Under the pieces are notes generated by a model, which made no database searches, was not told the origin of the DNA, and saw only the letters and a list, made by a program, of their open reading frames with translations. A stretch of 64,000 bases of DNA, from positions 2,418,001 to 2,482,000 of the forward strand of contig JAOVFP010000010.1 of assembly GCA_025738555.1 (NCBI GenBank), given 5' to 3'. A program made the translations under genes and the position numbers. The DNA comes from Cyathus striatus. Lineage: Eukaryota; Basidiomycota; Agaricomycetes; Agaricales; Nidulariaceae. Of the stretch, positions 47,082 to 58,346 are shown piece after piece (position 1 is the first letter of the stretch; each line of letters starts with the position of its first letter).

Positions 47082-48268
47082 ATGCCACTTACTGGAAGTC
47101 GCTACTTGAAGCAGTTCGGGGAGGGGAGCGGGCTACCCCCTTTCGACGATGTCTCTCACTCTATGGTCTATGCCTTTAACGAACTCGTTATGATGTGCTT
47201 CCTATTCATCAAGTCAGACATCAAGACCATTCTGGTTCCGATAGTAAGTGTCATGATCTTTTTGATTTCAGCATCTCTTGTTCTGACCTATACCGTTATG
47301 GCAGACCAGTTTCGGTTTGGTAGCAGCAGAGAGACTTTCTGTTCATACATTCTCTCGGGCGCTATCATGGGTATTAATTTACCTGCTTCAGTTCTGCGTC
47401 TCCAATCAAAGTCTCAGCCCCGAGGAAGATGCCGAGAACAAGCCTTGGAGACCAATTCCTGCGGAAATGATTTCTGTGAAACAAGCGCGCTTGTTCCGAT
47501 GGTGTCTTCTCGGTCTTGGGTTAGCCTTGTCTGCCTATTACCAAGTCTTATGGCCTGCATGTATTCTAACGGTCGGGATCTGGGTCAACAATGAGCTCAG
47601 GCTGGATTCACATTGGACTACAAGGAACATCTGCAACGCACTCGGGTACGCTGCCTTTAATGCGGGTGCAACATCAGCTGCTTGCTTGAGTAAGTTCTTC
47701 CTTCCAGCGGGAGAATCATTACCGCATATTGACATAATGGTAACAGGTTACGAGTGTATTTTGAAGCCTAGCACTCGGTTAGCTCATGCCGGCAGCTCGT
47801 TCATCGTTCTTCTTACTATCCACGCTCAGGATTTCGAAGACGTCATCGGCGATATGAAGAACGGAAGAAGTACACTACCGATTCTTTTTCCTCTAGGAAG
47901 TCGTATCATCATGCTGCTAGGCATGATATTTACTTCAATAGCGTTAAGTTACTTCTGGTCGTTTAACATCTTCGTCGCCGCTGGATTTATCACCCTCGGA
48001 ACATGGGTCGGTTTGCGGTTCATGTATTTAAAGGACCGCAAATCAGATAAACGTTCATATTTATATTATAACGTGAGCAATGTTTAAAGACCCAGTGTGA
48101 TATGTATTCACCCTTCTTAATTTACAGATATGGCTAGCGCTCGCTCAAGTTCTCCCCTTCTATACAGGGCGAGTACCTGATCTGAGCAGGCTGCCTGAAT
48201 TATTTTCTGAATCACAAAGGATATTTTCCTTTACTGTAGAAGCCTTGACCCGGTCATTTTTGCAATGA
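47082..48268 (+). CDS. UbiA-superfamily prenyltransferase or terpene cyclase
   Basis: An integral membrane enzyme acting on isoprenyl diphosphates. Exon 1 is MPLTGSRYLKQFGEGSGLPP, with a helix NELVMMCFLFIKSDIKTILV. After an intron come TSFGLVAAERLSVHTFSRAL and the first acidic motif NQSLSPEEDAENKPWRPIPA. Several helices follow, and the second acidic motif AQDFEDVIGDMKNGRSTLPI (about 47825-47885) matches DxxDxxGD. A last exon after GTGAGC...TTACAG gives IWLALAQVLPFYTGRVPDL and TGA at 48266-48268. The 'ED..NKPWRP' and 'QDF.D..GD...GR.TLPI' pair is the pattern of basidiomycete/ascomycete UbiA-type proteins, which include membrane-bound sesquiterpene cyclases as well as aromatic prenyltransferases. 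Which of these it is cannot be told from motifs. Confidence 0.85.
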
Positions 48269-48736
48269 CTAATTACGCCTTTATGTTAGTAATGAACTTG
48301 TAGTAGGCTGTATTGTATACGATATCGGGGTTTCATGTATGTAGTATCAGAAGGGTTCTCCGTACTAGACCACCGTGTAAACGCAATTAGTAGTGATGGA
48401 CTGTGTACTATAATTACGACGGAAGGAAATTATCCGACTTCGATTTGAGATAAACTTAGAACATTAGCTTGACATTAACGGTGGCTGACTGTTACGATGT
48501 TAGGCGAGTTCTGTGGGTGATATGCTGTGCCTTTGTTGCTATTTATTGTGTGCGCAGGCAGTTGAAAGGACTACGTGACTTGTATGCATCTCGACATTCT
48601 TTAATAAATTCCATTAACATCGGAACTAAGATTATTAACATACATGTTTCAAAGTGAGATAAAGCAAAAATTCTACTAAGTTATGGTACATTCGCTATTA
48701 GGCATCCTACTATTACATTGTTACATACTAAGAAAT
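48269..48736. other. convergent intergenic region
   Basis: Lies between the 3' ends of the UbiA gene and the isopropylmalate synthase gene. No gene recognised. Confidence 0.45.
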
Positions 48737-51051
48737 TCAAGAAGAAGCTTTCAACGACGCTTGCTTCTGAGAATCTGAAGTGACCGCCACTGGTCTCCCA
48801 GTCCTCATGCGTACATCGGAAATCCAACTGCTATCACGGTGAGAAAGACCTGGCCTGGGAGTAAACATTCTCTTAGCTCGAGGAAAGCGTTTATCGCCAA
48901 CAAGGCCATTAGCTGCGCTGAAGATAGACCGGTACTTGGAAGTTGTGACATCAGAAGAAATGCCTACCCCCCATATGCTTCCTGCGCCTGACTTTGAAGA
49001 TACAGATCCCGGAGGAGATAGTTCAATGAATGTTGCATATTTAGCGTGTGGAAGATTGTCCGCGTTTATAGTCTGCGACATGGATTCTCCGACTTCCAGC
49101 TCGACCTCCAAATCAAGGCGCAAGGCTTCGAGGGCAGCCCACACGGGGTCTTTACCATCTCCACGGATTGTTCGCCTTGTTCCGTCAACAGATATATCAC
49201 CCTCAAATCTAATCAAGGCTTGTGTTTCTTCAGCGGGATGAAGGAAGTCAGGATCATCGGAGTAGTCCGACATGGGAGAAGAAGGTTGATGGCTCGATGG
49301 TGACAGGGGAAGAAGTCGGCACTCGTGAAGGAAAAGCCGGCCAGTAGGCTGAGAGCTCACTGAATATGTCGACCTGAATGTAGAAGTGATAGATGCGACT
49401 GTCATTTCCTTCCCTGTACGTTCGCTTTCACGTTGGATGACCTGGTAAAATGACACCTGCATACGACGAGGCAGGTCCAAAAGCAAGTTCTGCTTCACAA
49501 CGTATGCTGTACCTGCCTTTCCGCTCTGACTACTGACCCTTATGAGATTTTCGTACCCATATCCGAGGTCCTTAGGGTCCAGAGGGATATACGGCATAGC
49601 CCAGTATTTCTTCCCAGAGCCTGTGCGATTGATTTCTTCCCAGCGCTTAGATTGGGCGTCAAGTCCCTTTTTGATCGCATCCTGATGTGTTCCCGCGAAT
49701 GCAGAAAATACGAGCTGTCCGGCGTAGGGATAGCGGACTGGAGTAGCCATTTCATTGCATTTGCAAACGAGTGCAACGATTTCCTGCAGGTTGGAGAAAT
49801 CAAGACGCGGAGAGACTCCTTGCGAGTACATGTTCAGAGCCAGGGTGATGAGATCGACATTTCCGGTGCGCTCGCCATTCCCTAATAGGCAACCTTCAAT
49901 GCGATCACCGCCAGCAAGCAGGCCGAGCTCTGCTGCAGCCACAGCAGTACCTTAAATAATTATAAGATATAAAGCACCTAGGACGATTACGTTGTACCTA
50001 CCTCTATCATTGTGTGGGTGAATACTGACGATAACGTTGTCTCGTTTGTGAATATTTGTACTGAAATATTCCACCTGAAAAGGTACTTAGGATGTACTCT
50101 CCATCTATAGATAGATACACTTACCAAGTCAGCATAATAGTTACTCGGTGCGCATTCAACTGTTGCTGCCAAATTAAATATTATCTTGTTGTTGGGCGTC
50201 GCGGTACCCCATTCTTCCAGAACTTTGTTAGCTAATTCAACCGCGAATTCGGGCTCAGTTTGCGAGAAAGTTTCCAGGCAGTAGTTCAGAGTAAAGCGGG
50301 TACCTAAAAATATCCGAGCTGTGAGTTATGTATGTATTCGTTAGCACCTAAAAATGACAACTTACCGGACTTAGCTGTCTCTTCCTCCGTCAGCTTCTTG
50401 ACGAGGCGAACAGCATTAAGAGTCAATTTGATAGTGTCTTCCTTAGTATGTTTAAATACGATTTCACGGAAAACAGGAGACACCGCGTTGTACAAATGCA
50501 CAATGGCATGCTTTGATCCAGCCAACGATTGAATAGACCGCATAATTAGTTCAGGACGGGCAGGAGTGATAACCTGAGAAAACAGACTGATAAGTATGAT
50601 GTATGAACGGGTATGAGGGAACACTAACTTGAATCGAGACGTCGTCCGGAATTTCCCCGTCGTCAATTAATGATCTGACGAAGTTGTATTCCTGATCCGA
50701 GGCGGACGGATATGCTACCTCTATCTCTTTGAATCCAATTTTAACTAAGGTACTATTACATATATTTATTAATATCTCTGGCGATGTAAAGTATAGTACT
50801 TGGATACACACCGGAATAATTCAAGCTTTGTGCTGTTGCTCATTGGGTTTACCAGAGCTTGGTTCCCATCGCGTAGGTCGGTGGATAGCCAAGTTGGAGA
50901 TATGGTGGTACGGTTATTTGGCCATTGACGAACGTAGCCTTTGGGGAAAGGTACGTCGGTGTAGGGAAGATACTTAGTAGATGGATCGGTCCTGCAAAAA
51001 GAGTTATTGGGGAGTTGTGGAATGAATACCTAAGTCTTACAACATAGGCAT
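48737..51051 (-). CDS. 2-isopropylmalate synthase
   Basis: Condenses acetyl-CoA with 2-ketoisovalerate, the first committed step of leucine synthesis. It starts MPML across an intron (51051), then [15 protein letters not shown], and [17 protein letters not shown] with the RDGNQ motif of the DRE-TIM family. Next are [20 protein letters not shown], the metal-binding [10 protein letters not shown] and [20 protein letters not shown] followed by [20 protein letters not shown]. The C-terminal LeuA allosteric domain is present ([20 protein letters not shown], then [20 protein letters not shown]), so leucine feedback is possible. All motifs are intact, about seven exons. It could be the housekeeping enzyme or a cluster-linked paralogue; a genome-wide count would decide. 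Its 3' end faces the UbiA gene. Confidence 0.93.
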
Positions 51052-52512
51052 TGTGGAATTCTGACTGTTCGATATTAGTGAAAAGAAGCTTGATGAGAGG
51101 GAATGGTGACAAGACGTATTGAATGCAACGCCTTTATATATTTGCAACTTAAGGCTGGTGACCCAGTTATGCGAACAAGTTGCGAACAAGAGAAAATGAG
51201 AAGACAACAATGCACGACATGATGATGCGTAGAAAATAATTTGCGCAGCGGCAAATTGAACGATGAGAAGCACAAACACTTGGCAAAACCTTCGTCAAGT
51301 GGAGTTAGCGACAATGATATTAAACAAAAATACTTCAGCCCCGGGGCAATGTGAAATGTACAATGTATCGTGAGATGGGCTCGTACAACGTAGCCAATCC
51401 GGATACCTGGAAATGGGGTACAGATCCAATACCGTGGATTTCATGGCCGGTGCTGACGATAGTTCGGCGCAGTGTCCAATACAGAGGAGCCTATGCCTAC
51501 TGCTGTTACCATTGTGCCGACTCCCAGTCTGACGACGATGGAGTAATTGCTTGAGATAAACCATCCATACTCGTTAATATCATACGTTAACCCAAATTGT
51601 GGCTTCGATCCATGAGAGTGATATATCTGATCTGAGTCAGAAGAATTCAATGGAAAGTAAGATGGGTATTATCACCAACGGTCTTTGGAAATGATAAGAC
51701 GACACCCACGATGGAGACATACATTTTTTTTCGCCGTAGCACACCGAGCAACGAGTTACAGCTATTATTATTACCTATCTCCTCGAGGAAGTTGACTAAC
51801 CCGTTTGAACGCCAACGTTCAATGGAGTGTTGCTTATGGACAGATACATGTTTTGACATATACAACCTGTGAGATAGTAGTTGATTGGGTGTGAAAAGAG
51901 AGAAAGAGAGCATAGTAGATGAGAACCTAGTGTGGATGTCAGCTTGGAGCAAAGAAAGTAGGAATTTGGAGACAAGAATCAGCTCGGTGCTTGGCACGCA
52001 AACTGCCGGTACTACGCCACCATTGAGTTTGTCTAATGCCTCGTCTGGTAAATAAATAAATTCTCACGAATAAAAATTCCGCGTACAAATTTAACTCACA
52101 CCATCATGTTTGCTGTACATGATAAAACGATATCTATTCAGGGAGCGAAGCGCCAAATAAACGTTTCTTCTTGGCAACACCAACTCTCCCGCGACATGTA
52201 TTTTTGTTCGACTCTTCGTTATTCCCAAGCTAAACGGCGCAGTCTCCATCTCGGGAACAACTTCCCCCTCTCCGGAAACTTAGTAAATTCTAATAGCGGT
52301 AGTTTCATGTACACGCTATATCGCGGGTTTTTCGGTCTTACTTTACGATTGTGTTCGCTCCTCAGTTTCGGTTGCGAAGATACTTATCGAATCCAAGCAA
52401 TTCATGAGTTCCCGAAAAGCGAATCCTTACCGGGACTCAAATTGGCCGATAGGATAAGTAACGAATGGTAAATACATAAGCGTTGACAGCTGTAATACAA
52501 GCTAAGAGTACA
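51052..52512. other. intergenic, no gene recognised
   Basis: Separates the divergent isopropylmalate synthase and MFS genes. Several overlapping short ORFs on both strands (such as 52106-52471) carry no domain. It presumably holds the promoters. Confidence 0.45.
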
Positions 52513-54738
52513 ATGATTACTCAAAACACAGAGCTTCCTCTTCCAAGTCCAGCACACGGTATGTGATTTATTTCCCCCCAATACTGGTCACTTACTTATT
52601 CTCTTAATTTTCACCTCCCATGGCAAAAGACGACGTTGAAAAATGCGAAGACTTACTAGCCTCAACCGTCGTATCTACTCGCGTATCCACATCATCATCG
52701 TTAACTCAGAATGTGACTCCAAACGACGTTACCCCCTTCTCCTATGACTCCAAGCCAGAAATCATAAGTTGGGACAGACCTGACGATCCTAGTAACCCCC
52801 GTAACTGGCGCAATCGGCGACGATGGATAGTCACTTCCGTCGTCAGTTTATTCACATTCATAAGGTTAGTATCTGTTCTTGAATTATATCTTAAGATCTA
52901 ACGTAATGTATTTTGTAGCCCAGTGGCTTCCTCGATATCCTCTCCAGCACTTCCCCAGATATCAAAAGATCTCAACATACCTGCAGGGTCAATCCTCGAA
53001 AACATGTCTCTATCTATTTTTGTTCTTGCATATGCTCTAGGGGTGAGTGATAAGCATCACATACATGCAAATCTAATAGTATATATAGCCATTAATATGG
53101 GGACCCTTATCAGAGTTGTATGGCCGACTCATAATATTGCAAGTCTCCAATATATGGTTCCTTAGTAAGTTCTGTGATCTTTGGCCATGTTACCGCCTAA
53201 CAAAATTTATAGTATTCAACACGTTATGTGCATTTTCCAAAACACCAACACAAATGCTTGTTTTCCGATTCCTCGCTGGATTCGGAGGCGCGGCACCTCA
53301 GTCGTTAGGTGGAGGCGTTGTCGGCGATCTTTGGTCTCCCGAAGAACGCGGTATGGCAATGAGTGTATACTCTCTTGCACCCCTCGTAGGTCCATCTATG
53401 GGACCTCTTGTGGGTGGGTGGATAGCCGAGAAAACGAAATGGCAATGGGTATTTTGGAGCGTAAGTATTGCAGATGCTATACTTCAAGTTGCAGGATTCG
53501 TAAGTCGTTTCGACATTGCCTTTCGTTTCCAAAGAAACTAAAATCAAGTAGATCTTTCTTCGGGAAACGTATGCTCCCGAAATATTAAAGCGAAAAGCAC
53601 GAGCCGTACGGAAATCTACTGGAAATCCAAGTATTCGTAGCCAGTATGAGAATCCAGATCGTCACTGGTCTACGGTCATGGGACGTGGAATTATCAAGCC
53701 TATCAAGTTCCTATTCACAGAACCTATCGTTCAAGTCTTTGCTTTATACATGGCTGTGCTGTATGGTGTACTATACCTCAGCTTAACCAGTGGGTATATT
53801 ATACGATCCTGTTTTCAATCCTAATTTTATTTCGCTTGCAGCATTTGTGAAGGTATTCACCGACCAGTACGGCGAATCCACAGGAATTGCTGGCGTTCAC
53901 TATCTCGCTATTGCCTTAGGGTCAACAGGTAATATCCCCTGACACCTGTGTGTCTAAACTATTTACTAACGAGCTCTCAGTGGGAGGACAGGTTGGTGCT
54001 CGCGTGCTGAACAAGGTGTATCGTAAATTGAAAGCGAAGAACGGAGGAGTAGGTACTCCAGAAATGAGGTAATTGGTGCACCGATTTTGACCTGCCCCAG
54101 CTCTAATTATACAAAAATAAACAGGTTACCACTATTAATGGTTTCAGCTACCACGCTACCGATCGGATTGTTGATCTATGGGTGGACTACGAAAACACAT
54201 CTATTTTGGCTTATACCAGGTTCAAAGATTTGCATACTATGTCCGATAACAAGCTAATATTGGCGTCTTCACAGATCTTGGAGTGTTCATCTTCTCCATC
54301 GGAATTGGTATGTCGCAAGCCTTCTATTCCTATCCACATAATTTAATACCGTCAACGACGTCAGGTGGTAACTGGACATGCATTCAGACATATTTAGTGA
54401 GTATTCGTTATAGGCACGCCACGGGCAATTCTGAACATGTTCTCTAGGTGGATAGCTATTCTATGTACGCTGCAAGCGCCATCGCCGGCGTTACGTCATT
54501 CCGAGCACTGGCTGGATTTGGATTCCCACTATTCGCAGACAAGATGTACGGAGCGCTGGGGGACGGTATGTCATTTCGATCACTGTACTAAATGGATGTC
54601 CTCTGAACTTCTCCCGAAGGCTGGGGCAACACCATCCTAGCTTTAATATGTCTAGTCATCGGGTGTCCTGCTCCATTCATCTTCTATCGATATGGATCCC
54701 GACTGCGTGACTGGAGTAAAGCAGCGTCAGTGGAGTAG
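52513..54738 (+). CDS. MFS transporter, DHA1 drug/polyamine antiporter type
   Basis: A plasma-membrane H+ antiporter of the TPO/drug-resistance group. It starts MITQNTELPLPSPAH, with a hydrophilic Ser/Thr tail, then WDRPDDPSNPRNWRNRRRWI (the family's D.P.NP.NW box). TM segments follow: VSSISSPALPQI region, MSLSIFVLAYALG, motif A-like PLIWGPLSELYGR, and FRFLAGFGGAAPQSLGGGVV with GDLWSPEERGMAMSVYSLAP and LVGPSMGPLVGGWIAEKTKW. A central loop LRETYAPEILKRKARAVRKS follows, then a second six-helix half to FIFYRYGSRLRDWSKAASVE and TAG 54736-54738. All exon joints checked keep frame. Likely exports a small molecule; its place next to P450s and a UbiA enzyme would suit product export, but that is inference. 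Confidence 0.92.
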
Positions 54739-57700
54739 TAGTGTGAAGTCAACCCATGCGAATTTTCTAAGATATCTATAGCATGAATTAATATTCTAAA
54801 CATTGTATATTACTACGAATGCAATGATCTTCCCACAATTGCTTCCTTCCCGTTGGATCTCGCTCCCGTGTTACTGGGCTAGGGAAACCCAGGGGAACAG
54901 CAGGGGAAAGTTTCCTACAGCGAGGACTCGGTTCTCTGGATTTAGAAGGTGGTCTCCGCCACCGCATGTATCGAGAGGTGGGATGACATCTGCGTGTACA
55001 TGAAGAATCGCGGTGAATACTTCTGTCCGTGATATTTTCTAAGTTTTATGTGACCATCCTCTTGCATTTAATTCAATTATTCGATGTTTCACAGTTCAGA
55101 AGTGCAACATCTGCCAATGAATAAATAATTGTCGTTTAGTAAGTAGATTGATTATCTATGTCATATTTATTTTTGGTTTATTTCTCAATATGCTCTGTTC
55201 CGCGAGCCGATTAAACAGACAGGCACCCACGCCTAGATAGGTCTCCCCAAGAACTTCGAATTGCAATCGTTTGATTGATTGCAGCTTAATAGCTTGTCTA
55301 ACTTTAAGCACTATAGATTCAATTGTATATTACATAGTACATGTTTCTCCGAGGCATTACGGATTTAATGGAGACTGTAAAGATACTCCACTGGGACGCG
55401 ATTTCGAGGAGTACTAGACGGGGCCTTCAAATGACGCATAGGAAGAGATGTAAGTCATGATATGGTGCCTTGGTTTAAAATGCCTACCTTTCGCAAAATA
55501 TTGGAATCCGAGTCATCGATGGATTTTGACTGCGAAGGTGTATATTTTGTTCTCTGTAGTTATTGCAGAGTCTTGTCAGCGACGAGAGAACACGAGACAT
55601 TGAAGGTTCATCGCTTACCATGCCATTTGCTGCTCTTCTCCATAATTTCTCCCTTGCGGCGGAGAAAAGGTCTTTGTTTGAAATGATCTGAAGTTTTATG
55701 AGTATACGAGAAGAATTTTAGCAAGAAGTCGCCGATCATTTACCTTGGAGCTGCTAGTGTAGCTTGTGGGATTGTTCTGTAGTTGAGGCATGGTTAAGTG
55801 GAGGTTGAATGAAGAATACTGAGAATGCATGTCACTATATAGGCGATTTGCTTATTTTCACAGTCCGTCAGGTGCGTCGTCACTTGGATAAAGTGCAGTG
55901 TTATACCGACCTTTCTGTCTTACAACGATAAGAAGTTGAGAACATCTCCCCAGTTCACCATATATAGAAACTCTTTCTACACTCCTTGTGGAAGTCGCTC
56001 CTAAATGATAAGTGTTTCTTTACGGCGAGTAGTGAGGTATTCAATGAAGTAAACCCGATGATCCGAAATGATTATCTCTTTCCCACTGGAGTTGTCGAGG
56101 ATGTGAGAAAATAAGACATGAGGAGACTTCAATGATGTTCCTTAAACATTGCAGAGACTAATATAGGCAAGTATGTTGCTTATTTAGAATAAACCTGACT
56201 TTTCTGGACGAGAGAAAGAGACTTCCGAAACAGAACATGAACGGAACTATTCATACATTTCATTATGATTAAATATATGGTACAGATATTTGTGGTATAT
56301 CGCTTCCAAGAAACTACTTTGGAGGTCCCCATGCCATATTATCATCTTCCAGCATCTCAGCCTGAAGTAAAAATCATGTAAAACAACTTGTATGCGAGGT
56401 AGATTTCACTTTAACCTACTTGAATTTGAATTTGGGAAGAACTAGTTGGTTGGTTCGATTTGGGCGACTTTGAGTTTTTCGGGCCCTGTTCATGTTACTC
56501 ACTTAAGAGGGACGCTACGTGGTTTACTATATAGTACTTACTGTAAAGCCTCCATTCATAACTGCACGAGACATCGAATTCAGGAATTGTGTTGGACTCG
56601 GGGCTGGATTGCTCTGCAACTTCACAGGAACGGCTTGATAGTCATCATGTACTACAGGCTTGACAGATTTCTAGCGACAAGTCAGCAAAAGAACGAAGAA
56701 TAAAGAGTATCTTAACCAACTTTACTGCTGGATGAAAAGAGGGGGAGTTTCATACTTGCGCTATCGATATGAATGGAACACCCGTTTGTTCAGCGATCTG
56801 AACTGTAAATCTGCTGCTTGGAATACTGAGATACTGGCTAAACTGGCAGATTTCTGTTATAATACTAGAAACGGGAGGTCGACTGCAATGTGTTTATATG
56901 CAATCCTGGCCTGCGTTGTGAAAGTTTCGCTGAAGTAGGAGAGAAAGAAACTACGCTTGGCCTTGGCTTATGCTCGTTGACAGATGCATTTTCCCTGTCA
57001 GAAGTTCCTGCCGAAAGTAGACCGTGAACTTTTTACACGTGACTGTAGCATCCTTGTGGCGCAAAATAAAAATAAACAAGGTACTTCCGTCTAGCGCCGT
57101 CACTACGCCGCTGCCATCCCTAAGCTGTCATTGTCAAGTCCCTGTATGTATATGCTTAACTCGAACTTCGAAGAGGGCTCTTCATTGAGAGCTCTGGTTT
57201 CTTTGGTTACGAAGGCGTAGCCTATGAATAACATACCAGAAAACATCGTCAGTCACCATCATGTATCATCACTTAACATTTTCGTTTTCAGAACAAGGCA
57301 AAGTTTTCCGTGCACGGTGCCAATACTGCCAGTTTCCACCGCCATTCCAGTAGAAAAGCGAAGCAATATGATCTTCTTGGGTTGGGAACTATTTCATCCC
57401 ATGTAAATGCATACATGTGCACCGAGAACCGATAGTTAGGCGGAGAGAGACAATGTGCTGTTAAGAGTCGGTCGGCGGGATATGTGGGCCAACTTGCTAG
57501 TCATGCTCAGGAAATGTGGAGACATTGGAGATCGGCAGGTGCTTGTGGAGTATAGTCAGCACTCGTCCCGCCTACTCTATTCATATCCAATTTAAAGAAA
57601 ATCTTCTTCAACACCGTCACTTTCTCTCCTACTCTCCGTTTACCATCTCACAGTCTGCAAATTCTTATCCCCGCGACATAGAAGCATAGAAACGAGGTAA

Positions 57701-58346
57701 CCATCTACCACAACCATCTGGCAACCACGCTGCTAAAGGTCATGCTACGTTAAATTACCTTCAGCCGTACCATATCTGCAGCATATTTTCCCAACATCGC
57801 AATCCTGTGAGAGCCAGAGTCTCTTTTGTTTCTAAAACATTCTTTCGCTTGGCAAAACGTGCTCACACAGTATGGAGTGAGAGACAATGTCGGTTGTCGT
57901 TGAACCCGGTAGTACCTAGCTCTACTTCGTTGAATAGCGTTAATGGACATTGCGCTCTCATGTGGAGGGCGGCTTGAGTGGCGTGGAGGGCGCTGTGCCA
58001 AAAATAACACTAGGTCAGAGTCACGCCTATTTTTCGACATAATGTTCGACTGATATTCAATTTGGAGCTTTACAGCTAGTTCACATATGATGTAGCGCTA
58101 ACGTTTTTCCAACCAGTCTTATTGAGTTTGTCATGGAAGAAGCTCGTAAAATTCTCATTGGACCTGACAACTAACGACCTATGTGACTTTTTTGAAGTTC
58201 TTTGAAGTGTCATACTTAGTAGCTATGATTTCATAGGTATGTTTTCGGGCACGCTTGTCGGACGCTTTCCTAATTCTGACGATTCCGCTTTATACAAAAG
58301 GCCTCTTGAAAGTGGAGAGTCTACATTGACCGCCTCAATCTGAATC
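54739..58346. other. 3.6-kb gene-free stretch with MCO promoter at its end
   Basis: No recognisable coding sequence; the short ORFs overlap on both strands. Immediately before the multicopper-oxidase-like gene, TTTATACAAAA at 58289-58299 is a good TATA candidate, about 50 nt upstream of the start codon. Confidence 0.45.
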
